A stretch of DNA of 5,019 nucleotides from an uncultured Saprospiraceae bacterium (GTDB lineage: Bacteria; Bacteroidota; Bacteroidia; Chitinophagales; Saprospiraceae), in assembly GCA_937952155.1 (NCBI GenBank), contig CALFYH010000025.1:1-5019 (forward strand), written 5' to 3'. A model generated the notes under the pieces. That model ran no database searches. It worked only from the letters and a program-made list of their open reading frames with translations, and was not told the origin of the DNA. Positions 1 through 5,019 of the stretch are shown piece by piece. The stretch's first letter is position 1, and each line of letters begins with the position of its first letter. The position numbers and the translations under genes were made by a program.

Positions 1-1
1 A

Positions 2-622
2 TCTGGTGTAATCTTGATTATTCTTATCTATATTTTGGTCAATGCAGCTATCTTGTATGCACTACCTTTAGATATGCTTAGGAATTCAAAATTGGCTGCA
101 GCCGACACAATCAGCTATATCTTCGGTAATGGTTACTCCAAGATTATTACTTTATTTCTGATGATATCTATCCTTGGAATTGTAAACGCACAAATCATGT
201 TTGCTCCGCGAGTGATATTCTCGATGAGCCGTGATGGTTTGTTTTTTAAAGCAGCTTCAAGAGTTAATGTAGTAGGTACACCTTCAGTTGCTATGCCGTT
301 GACAGCACTGTTATCTATTCTTTTGATATTGGGAGGAAAAGAAATTTGCGGTAAACTATCCGACATTGCGACCTTCTTTTTTGTGCTAAGTTATGCAGCT
401 GGTTTTGGAGCATTAATCAAGTTGCGCGATTCAGAACCAGATTTGCCACGACCATTCAAAGCACCATTCTTTCCAGTATTACCGATGGTGTTAATATTAC
501 TCTCTTTAGCTTTTCTAGGTGGTGCGGTATATAGCGATATCGATAGCAGCAAATTCGCTCTTATCTTTCTGATGATTAGTTACCCATTATTCCTTTTAGT
601 AAGGCGCATGAATCTCAGCTGA
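2..622 (+). CDS. APC-superfamily amino acid permease, C-terminal half (5' end outside window)
   Basis: This is the end of an integral membrane amino acid or polyamine permease. The reading frame is open to the left edge, so the true start lies outside; the TTG at 14 is only an internal codon. About 206 residues are visible with roughly six hydrophobic segments, which would be TM7-TM12 of a 12-TM transporter. Family signs are the motif RVIFSMSRDGLFF (about residues 68-80 of the visible part), which matches the cytoplasmic loop that normally reads like ARxxxxMARDG, and the segment EPDLPRPFKAP before the last two helices, typical of APC permeases. The protein ends with a basic tail (VRRMNLS) expected on the inside of the membrane. 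The substrate-binding first helix is not in the window, so the substrate cannot be predicted. The stop codon touches the stop of the convergent gene to the right. Membership of the APC superfamily is well supported; a specific transporter name is not. Confidence 0.92.
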   Translation, partial: SGVILIILIYILVNAAILYALPLDMLRNSKLAAADTISYIFGNGYSKIITLFLMISILGIVNAQIMFAPRVIFSMSRDGLFFKAASRVNVVGTPSVAMPLTALLSILLILGGKEICGKLSDIATFFFVLSYAAGFGALIKLRDSEPDLPRPFKAPFFPVLPMVLILLSLAFLGGAVYSDIDSSKFALIFLMISYPLFLLVRRMNLS

Positions 623-1339
623 TTACCCTTCACCCAAAATCCAATTAGGTTTGTATTTTACTTTATAATTTGTTTTGATAAAATTGCCGATATGATCACA
701 AGCTTCGGTAATATCATCTGTAAAAAGGATGAGATTCTTATCATTAGATGAAATCGTACGCTCATCTATCATTTTGACTATCATTTCTTGGATATCTTTA
801 TAATAATCTTTTCCCATAATAACCACTGGAAAATTGTGCAAGGTACCTGTTTGGATTAGTGTCAATGTTTCGAACAATTCGTCCAAGGTACCAAATCCTC
901 CAGGCATCACAACGAAAGCGTATGAATATTTTGTAAGAATGGCTTTACGAACAAAAAAATGATCAAAATTTATAGTCTTTGTTAGGTAAGGATTTGAAAA
1001 TTGTTCTTTTGGAAGTTTGATATTACATCCAATCGACTGTCCTTTGACATCAGCTGCGCCACGGTTTGCTGCTTCCATGATACCAGGTCCGCCACCTGTC
1101 ATGACTGCAAAACCCATTTCACTCAGCGCCTTCCCAAGTGATCTGGCTTGTTTATAATAAATATTATTTTCGTCAAAACGGGCCGAACCAAAAACAGTTA
1201 CGCACGGACCTACAAAATGCAATTTTCGAAAAGCGCCCAAAAACTGGAAAAAAACTTTAAAAAGGAATAGTAATTCTTTTCCACGGCTATTAGGTCCCGA
1301 AAGAAAGTGGGCATCAGGATTAAATAAACGCTTGTCCAT
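623..1339 (-). CDS. LOG/TIGR00730-family protein (putative nucleotide 5'-monophosphate phosphoribohydrolase)
   Basis: This 238-residue cytosolic protein has a Rossmann-like fold of the LOG family, often misannotated as lysine decarboxylase. Characterised members cleave cytokinin riboside 5'-monophosphates or related nucleoside monophosphates to free base plus ribose 5-phosphate. Visible motifs in order are VFGSAR (49-54), TGGGPGIMEAANRGA (81-95), FFVRK (128-132) and the signature PGGFGTLDE (146-154). R131 and E154 are in the places of the family's catalytic pair. About 43 residues precede the core and include a hydrophobic, aromatic-rich stretch (22-43); this is longer than in short LOG proteins and is probably an amphipathic helix rather than a signal peptide. 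The ATG at 1339 gives the full family N-terminus; no strong ribosome binding site precedes it, only AAAGG a few bases upstream. The gene lies downstream of the Usp gene in the same direction, but the 117-base spacer makes co-transcription uncertain. Family assignment is firm; the physiological substrate is unknown. Confidence 0.93.
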   Translation of the reverse strand: MDKRLFNPDAHFLSGPNSRGKELLFLFKVFFQFLGAFRKLHFVGPCVTVFGSARFDENNIYYKQARSLGKALSEMGFAVMTGGGPGIMEAANRGAADVKGQSIGCNIKLPKEQFSNPYLTKTINFDHFFVRKAILTKYSYAFVVMPGGFGTLDELFETLTLIQTGTLHNFPVVIMGKDYYKDIQEMIVKMIDERTISSNDKNLILFTDDITEACDHIGNFIKTNYKVKYKPNWILGEG

Positions 1340-1456
1340 ATGATTTGCCTTTGATTTTAAACTTATAATAACAATATTGGCCGTTAAAAGTTAAAGCCCA
1401 AAAGCCGATGTATGGAAAAATGCACAAACCGTATTTAGAAAACCGAACTACATAAT

Positions 1457-2554
1457 TTATTCGATGGACTTGTCTGATAAAATCAACAAGGGACAAATAC
1501 TATTGAGCGCTGCAAATTCTGTCACACTTTTGTGGAACAAATTTTGAAAGATATTTCTATGTTTTGTGGATAAAACAACCAAATGATTTTCTTTCTCACC
1601 AACCAAATTTTTTATTTTCCCGAAGATGTCTGTTGTATCTTCTATTTCTATTTTATAGTTTAAATTAGGAAAATAACTTTCAATCAACTTGATAGTGTCT
1701 GAAACATCATATTCTTCTTCGCCTTTGCGATAATGAACCAATTTGAAATTTGAACCAGTTTTCAAACAAATTCGTCCTACATAGAGCAAGTGCAATGAAT
1801 CATTTTTTAAGTCTTCAGAAAGATAGACAATTTCATTAGTAGCTGGATAATTACATCCAGGTGGTATCAGATACAGCGGGCAATGACACTGGTCAATTAT
1901 GTCTAGTGATAACGAACCAAAAATCTTTTTGAAAGCATCGCCTGTACCAGTTGTGCCCATCACAATCACGGTATCAGGTTCTTTGGACATTTCTATCAAT
2001 TCCATTTTTGGGAAACCTACTTTATAGATACCTTCGACCATAGGCTCAGTTACAAAATTACCAATCCAGTCTTGATTTAGTGATTTTACCAAATTATCCA
2101 ATTTCTCCTTATGGACATTTTCTACTTCATCATTGATCACAACCATTTGATTGACATCTGCTGAAGTGGGATAATAAATATGGGTAAGCCTAATAACTCC
2201 TTGAAACTCCTTTGCTAGATGATTTGCAAAATTATAAGCATTCAAAGAAGGCTCTGAAAAATCTGTAGGGACAATGATCTTTAGCATATTGCCATAATTT
2301 TCTGCTTTAAGAATATTTTGAATGGTGTCGCGAAGGGACTTTTGATAACTTCCGTTCGGTTTTATTTCATAAAGTTGCGAATTATTTACCTTAACTGCAG
2401 GTACAGAAGCGATATTGTCCCCAATAATTTCAGAAATATTTGTTACCTCATCTAACTTAAACTCTAAGCCAGATATTTTGAGCATTTCAGCAATTTTCAA
2501 TTTTGCCAGTTGATACCCTGGTGTTCCAGTCCCGTAAATTTTTATGTCCAACAT
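1457..2554 (-). CDS. Universal stress protein: degenerate thioredoxin-like domain fused to tandem Usp domains
   Basis: This 365-residue soluble protein has three parts. Residues 1-85 resemble the small thioredoxin-like (thioredoxin_3 / redox-active disulfide) domain: a first strand (DIKIYGTG), a helix, and a cis-proline-like SVPAVKV at 50-56. The position where CxxC is expected reads TPGY (11-14), so the domain should lack disulfide activity. Residues 90-232 form a first Usp domain starting VPTDFSEPS with conserved D98. It has a complete ATP-binding signature G-x2-G-x9-G-S at G200, G203, G213 and S214. Residues 240-361 form a second Usp domain; it keeps the final-strand pattern SVTEFAAL...CPLLIL but has no glycines in the ATP loop (STKHRNIFQNLFHKS), so it probably does not bind ATP. 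The ATG at 2554 is supported because the thioredoxin-like strand begins right there; M90 could only serve as an internal start for a bare Usp. The CBS gene ends 45 bases upstream, suggesting an operon. The Usp call is firm; the N-terminal fold call is inferred from pattern. Confidence 0.9.
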   Translation of the reverse strand: MLDIKIYGTGTPGYQLAKLKIAEMLKISGLEFKLDEVTNISEIIGDNIASVPAVKVNNSQLYEIKPNGSYQKSLRDTIQNILKAENYGNMLKIIVPTDFSEPSLNAYNFANHLAKEFQGVIRLTHIYYPTSADVNQMVVINDEVENVHKEKLDNLVKSLNQDWIGNFVTEPMVEGIYKVGFPKMELIEMSKEPDTVIVMGTTGTGDAFKKIFGSLSLDIIDQCHCPLYLIPPGCNYPATNEIVYLSEDLKNDSLHLLYVGRICLKTGSNFKLVHYRKGEEEYDVSDTIKLIESYFPNLNYKIEIEDTTDIFGKIKNLVGEKENHLVVLSTKHRNIFQNLFHKSVTEFAALNSICPLLILSDKSIE

Positions 2555-2599
2555 TTCAAAATCTTTTATGGCATTGCGAAATGGAATAATATATTTTGT

Positions 2600-3040
2600 T
2601 TACTCGTAAGAAGCTACAGCATTTGCATCTTTTGCCAAATTATTGATAATATCAAATGTGGTAAGAATACCAATTATTTTTTCGTTTTGCACAACAGGTA
2701 TCGCATGGAAAAGATTTTCTCTAAAAACTTCAAGTGCAACATTGATTTTGTCATCTGGGTCCAACTTAGCTAGCTTTTTGGTCATTATTTCTTTGGCAGT
2801 ATAATTGTTAAGTCTTACATCATCCTCTACTTTATCTACACCATCAGACAGAAACCCGCGTCTAAAAAAAGAAAAATCAGACTTACTAATAATACCAACT
2901 AACACACCTTCTGCTATGACTGGTAAGTGGTGAATACGATGCTGTTTAAACAATTTATCGGCAACAGCTAATGGCTCATCAACTCCTATTGTAATTGGAT
3001 TGGGAGTCATGATCGAAGAAACTGGATTTAGAAGGTTCAT
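2600..3040 (-). CDS. Two-CBS-domain protein (putative adenylate-sensing regulator)
   Basis: This 146-residue protein is essentially a lone Bateman module, a pair of CBS domains that usually binds AMP, ATP or related adenosyl ligands. CBS1 covers about residues 8-60 (IMTPNPITIGVDEPL at 10-24, then HHLPVIAEGVLVGIISKSD at 37-55). CBS2 covers about 84-135 (EIMTKKLAKLDPDD, then HAIPVVQNEKIIGILTTFD at 112-130). Both carry the ribose/phosphate-contact pattern G-h-x-[S/T]-x-x-D: G49/S52/D55 and G124/T127/D130. Adenosyl-ligand binding is therefore plausible in both sites. No catalytic, membrane or DNA-binding domain is attached, so it should act through a partner or simply as a ligand sensor. The ATG at 3040 begins directly before the first CBS domain; the leader is A/T-rich with no Shine-Dalgarno, as is usual in Bacteroidota. 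It is first in a probable two-gene operon with the Usp gene, 45 bases downstream, and is divergent from the two-component genes. Domain identification is firm; biological role is inferred. Confidence 0.93.
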   Translation of the reverse strand: MNLLNPVSSIMTPNPITIGVDEPLAVADKLFKQHRIHHLPVIAEGVLVGIISKSDFSFFRRGFLSDGVDKVEDDVRLNNYTAKEIMTKKLAKLDPDDKINVALEVFRENLFHAIPVVQNEKIIGILTTFDIINNLAKDANAVASYE

Positions 3041-3063
3041 ATATTGTTATTTTAAATTTGTGT

Positions 3064-3071
3064 CAAAGTTG
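3064..3071 (-). promoter_or_regulatory. Candidate -7 promoter element for the CBS/Usp operon
   Basis: Read on the minus strand this is CAACTTTG, which matches five of the six fixed positions of the Bacteroidota -7 consensus TAnnTTTG. A start of transcription just downstream, around 3057-3060, would give a leader of about 20 bases. It would also put the centre of the palindrome at 3094-3107 about 41 bases upstream, the usual place for a class II Fnr/Crp activator. A competing match, TTTATTTG on the minus strand (3075-3082), fits equally well and would put the palindrome near -33, suggesting repression instead. Neither has a clear TTG at -33. Confidence 0.25.
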
Positions 3072-3093
3072 CACCAAATAAATTAGGATAGAT

Positions 3094-3107
3094 ATGATTT
3101 AAATCAT
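3094..3107. promoter_or_regulatory. Fnr/FixK-type palindromic operator in the divergent intergenic region
   Basis: ATGATTTAAATCAT is a perfect 14-base inverted repeat. Its half-sites have the form TGAT-N4-ATCA, the core of the Fnr/FixK/Crp-family recognition pattern TTGAT-N4-ATCAA. The centre lies 60 bases from the CBS start and 96 bases from the kinase start, so one dimer bound here could affect both directions. The neighbouring response regulator appears to carry a Crp/Fnr-type module, which makes it the obvious candidate to bind here. The palindrome itself is seen directly; its role and the protein that binds it are inferred. In AT-rich DNA a chance palindrome is possible, though a perfect match to this pattern in this place is unlikely to be random. 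Confidence 0.6.
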
Positions 3108-3152
3108 TACTTTACATGATTTTTATAATTACAATTAAAGGTACTATTATCG

Positions 3153-3160
3153 GAAATTTG
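3153..3160 (+). promoter_or_regulatory. Candidate -7 promoter element for the kinase/regulator operon
   Basis: GAAATTTG matches five of the six fixed positions of the Bacteroidota -7 consensus TAnnTTTG. Transcription starting near 3162-3167 would give a leader of 30-35 bases before the kinase ATG and place the 3094-3107 palindrome centre at about -61 to -66, compatible with a class I activator position. No convincing TTG lies at the -33 position. This is a weak prediction. Confidence 0.2.
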
Positions 3161-3196
3161 ATGTGCAAATGAATGAGTGGAATTAAAATAAATTGA

Positions 3197-4468
3197 ATGA
3201 ATGATTATCAAGATGCTGTAATTCGGCTCCAAGCAATTTTTGATGATGCTGTAGATGGCATAATAATTATTGACTCAAGAGGAATTATTGAAGAGGTGAA
3301 TAAATCCGCATGTGTACTATTTGGATACAACGAAAATGAGTTGGTAACAAAAAGTATAAACATGCTGATGCCACACAAAGAAGCAGTTCGTCACGATGGA
3401 TATATTCAAAATTATCAGCAATCTAGGATACCAAAAATCATAGGCATTGGCCGTGAAGTCACTGGAAAAAGAAAATCTGGTGAAGAATTTCCATTTTGGC
3501 TTGCTGTAAACGAAGTCCGACTGAATGATAGGACGATTTATACAGGATTTATACATGACCTTTCGGAAATAAAGAATGCAGAAAAAAGGTTGCAAATGCT
3601 CTATGAAGAGTTAGAGAAGAAAGTAATAGCGCGCACATACGAGCTAGAAAATGTTGTAAACCAATTACTTGCGCTCAATAAACAGCTTGAAGAAGAAATA
3701 AATATCAAAATTAAAATCCAACAACAACTAAAAGACAGAGAAGCTGAGCTTGAGAAGAGTTTATTATTAGAAAGAGAATTGGGCGAATTTAAATCCAGAT
3801 TTGTTTCAATGGCTTCACATGAATTTCGTACACCATTATCTACGGTTTTGTCATCTGTTTCTCTTATTGGGCGATATACTGAGAGCGATCAACAAGCCAA
3901 CAGGGAAAAGCATATCAATCGAGTAAAATCAACGGTAGCACATTTAACGGCTATTTTGAATGATTTTCTCTCTATGAATAAGTTGGAAGAAGGTCGAATT
4001 CAAACATTTTTCGAAGATTTTGATCCAATAGAACTTTTTCAAGAAGTTGTTGAAGAGATGAAGACCATATTAAAACCAAACCAGCAATTAATCTACAAGC
4101 AAAACACAAATGGAATCTTGGTGAAATCTGATCGTAAAATCCTAAAAAATACATTGATAAACTTGATTTCTAATGCCATAAAATATTCAAAAGACGATGG
4201 AACGATTGATTGTACAATGACTGTCGATGAAAGTATAATTGTTTTCACCGTAACTGATGAAGGCATCGGCATTCCCGACGAAGATCAAAAACATCTCTTT
4301 GATAGATTTTTTAGAGCTAGCAATGTGACAAATATTGAAGGAACAGGCCTTGGTCTCAACATTGTAAAAAAATATCTCGAAATGCTTGATGGAGAAATAA
4401 GTTTTATCAGTAAATTATATATAGGTACTACATTTAATGTAAAAATTCCAAACAAAATCAATTCATAA
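3197..4468 (+). CDS. FixL-like PAS sensor histidine kinase (putative heme-based oxygen sensor)
   Basis: This 423-residue kinase has no hydrophobic membrane segment, so it should be cytosolic. A PAS domain (about 12-122) resembles FixL: it has MLMPHKEAVRHDGYI, then IIGIGREVTGKRKSGEEFP, then YTGFIHDLSE. H66 aligns with the heme-ligand His200 of Bradyrhizobium FixL, and exactly 20 residues later R86 aligns with distal Arg220; I81, L102 and V104 fill the distal hydrophobic positions. A long charged coiled coil follows (about 123-198). The transmitter has an H-box MASHEFRTPL with phospho-accepting H208, an N-box NLISNAIKYS (N326), G1 DEGIGIP (354-360), F-box LFDRFFRA (367-374) and G2 GTGLGLNIV (382-390), so both HisKA and HATPase_c look complete and active. 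The ATG at 3197 lies shortly before the PAS domain, with no Shine-Dalgarno. The response regulator starts 24 bases after the stop, so they are a cognate pair. The histidine kinase call is certain; heme and oxygen sensing are inferred from residue register, since some FixL-like PAS domains may not hold heme. Confidence 0.95.
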   Translation: MNDYQDAVIRLQAIFDDAVDGIIIIDSRGIIEEVNKSACVLFGYNENELVTKSINMLMPHKEAVRHDGYIQNYQQSRIPKIIGIGREVTGKRKSGEEFPFWLAVNEVRLNDRTIYTGFIHDLSEIKNAEKRLQMLYEELEKKVIARTYELENVVNQLLALNKQLEEEINIKIKIQQQLKDREAELEKSLLLERELGEFKSRFVSMASHEFRTPLSTVLSSVSLIGRYTESDQQANREKHINRVKSTVAHLTAILNDFLSMNKLEEGRIQTFFEDFDPIELFQEVVEEMKTILKPNQQLIYKQNTNGILVKSDRKILKNTLINLISNAIKYSKDDGTIDCTMTVDESIIVFTVTDEGIGIPDEDQKHLFDRFFRASNVTNIEGTGLGLNIVKKYLEMLDGEISFISKLYIGTTFNVKIPNKINS

Positions 4469-4492
4469 AATTCACAATTTCAAACCATTAAC

Positions 4493-5019
4493 ATGGAAGC
4501 AAAAATTCTTGTTATCGAAGATAATAATGATGTACGGGAGAATATAGAAGAACTATTACAACTCTCTGGATACAAAGTATTTACGGCTGAAAATGGTAAA
4601 ATAGGCACTTCAAAAGCTCTTGAAGAAATTCCCGATCTCATATTATGTGACATCATGATGCCAGAACTCGACGGCTTTGGTGTATTGCGAATTTTGTCTA
4701 ATCATCCGTCCACAATGGATATTCCATTTATCTTCCTTACGGCTAAAACAGAAAAAGAAGATTTCAGAAGAGGAATGGGCCTCGGTGCCGATGATTATAT
4801 TACAAAACCATTTACTGAAATTGAATTATTAAGTGCTATTGAAAGTCGATTGAAAAAAGTGTCACTTTTACAAAAACAGTATGCGCCTGATGTAACGGGT
4901 ATACAGGAAATGTTGTTTGATTTTGGAGGTAATGGATTACATAATCTTACTACCGACAGAAATGTGAATCAATATAAAAAGAAACAGGTTATTTATTCTG
5001 AAGGTAATCATCCATCGAG
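4493..5019 (+). CDS. Response regulator with receiver domain and apparent Crp/Fnr-type effector (3' end outside window)
   Basis: The visible 175 residues hold a complete receiver domain (about 3-122). The acidic pair is E9/D10, the phospho-acceptor is D53 in LILCDIMMPELDG, the switch threonine is T83 in FLTAK, and the conserved lysine is K105 in YITKPF. All active-site residues are present, so phosphorylation by the adjacent kinase is expected. After a linker (123-155) the sequence YKKKQVIYSEGNHPS (161-175) fits the opening strands of a cyclic-nucleotide-binding/Crp-Fnr domain, where K-x-x-x-x-I-x-x-E-G is typical; the frame then runs off the right edge. Response regulators fused to a Crp-type sensor and helix-turn-helix are known in Bacteroidota, but the DNA-binding part is not in this window. 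The ATG at 4493 starts directly before the first receiver strand, and the 24-base gap to the kinase implies one operon. The receiver is certain; the effector type is a well-motivated inference. Confidence 0.93.
   Translation, partial: MEAKILVIEDNNDVRENIEELLQLSGYKVFTAENGKIGTSKALEEIPDLILCDIMMPELDGFGVLRILSNHPSTMDIPFIFLTAKTEKEDFRRGMGLGADDYITKPFTEIELLSAIESRLKKVSLLQKQYAPDVTGIQEMLFDFGGNGLHNLTTDRNVNQYKKKQVIYSEGNHPS

Noticed and set aside
133..366. Open frame on the minus strand, 77 codons
   Set aside because: It lies wholly inside the permease gene on the opposite strand and has no recognisable domain or leader; it is a by-product of the coding sequence.
535..542. Perfect 8-base palindrome CGATATCG
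   Set aside because: It is inside the permease coding region, short, and explained by the Ser-Asp-Ile-Asp codons; no reason to call it an operator.
1208..1276. Hydrophobic stretch near the N-terminus of the LOG-family protein as a signal peptide or membrane anchor
   Set aside because: It begins about 22 residues in, is interrupted by Lys and Arg, and is rich in Phe; an amphipathic helix packed on the core is more likely.
1340..1456. Possible terminator or promoter between the Usp and LOG-family genes, including the CAATATTG palindrome at 1372-1379 and a repeated CGGTTT on the minus strand
   Set aside because: The palindrome is short, the CGGTTT copies are direct rather than inverted, and no GC-rich stem with a T-run or good TAnnTTTG element is visible.
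2510..2773. Open frame on the plus strand, 87 codons, spanning the CBS-Usp junction
   Set aside because: It is antisense to two well-supported genes, rich in Cys, Phe and Ile as expected for shadow frames, and shows no family motif.
3156..3170. Inverted repeat ATTTG-N5-CAAAT upstream of the kinase
   Set aside because: Five-base A/T-rich arms are expected by chance in this DNA and it does not match the Fnr-type half-site; it overlaps the weak -7 candidate only by accident as far as can be seen.
3317..3595. Open frame on the minus strand, 92 codons, opposite the PAS domain
   Set aside because: It is a shadow of the kinase gene; composition is aromatic and Cys rich with no motif.

Overview
The window is AT-rich and looks like a chromosomal segment of a bacterium of the phylum Bacteroidota. 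This rests on three things: starts have A/T-rich leaders without clear Shine-Dalgarno sequences, the tandem universal stress protein is of the type common in that phylum, and a response regulator runs into what looks like a Crp/Fnr module. I cannot name a genus. No RNA gene, insertion sequence, CRISPR array or phage gene was seen. No stretch longer than 156 bases lacks a gene.

Layout. Positions 2-622 (+) hold the C-terminal half of an APC-superfamily amino acid permease, cut by the left edge. It converges with no gap on a LOG/TIGR00730-family phosphoribohydrolase-like gene (623-1339, -). After a 117-base spacer (1340-1456), in which I see no convincing hairpin or promoter, come a universal stress protein gene (1457-2554, -) and a two-CBS-domain gene (2600-3040, -). 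These two lie in the same direction 45 bases apart and are probably one operon. A 156-base divergent intergenic region (3041-3196) separates them from a rightward pair: a PAS-histidine kinase (3197-4468, +) and, 24 bases later, a response regulator (4493 to the right edge, +).

The most interesting part is 1457-5019. The kinase PAS domain keeps the heme-ligand histidine and distal arginine of rhizobial FixL in exact register, so the kinase may be a soluble heme-based oxygen sensor. Its partner has a normal receiver domain followed by the start of what looks like a cyclic-nucleotide-binding/Crp-Fnr module, so FixJ-like and FixK/Fnr-like functions may sit in one protein. The shared intergenic region carries a perfect 14-base palindrome of the TGAT-N4-ATCA type, the half-site pattern read by Fnr/FixK proteins. 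The divergent CBS and Usp genes are plausible targets. The Usp protein also has an unusual N-terminal thioredoxin-like domain in which the usual CxxC is replaced by TPGY.

A reasonable model, which is inference, is a low-oxygen or redox switch: the kinase senses O2, phosphorylates the regulator, and the regulator binds the palindrome to control both itself and an adenylate-sensing CBS/Usp output operon.
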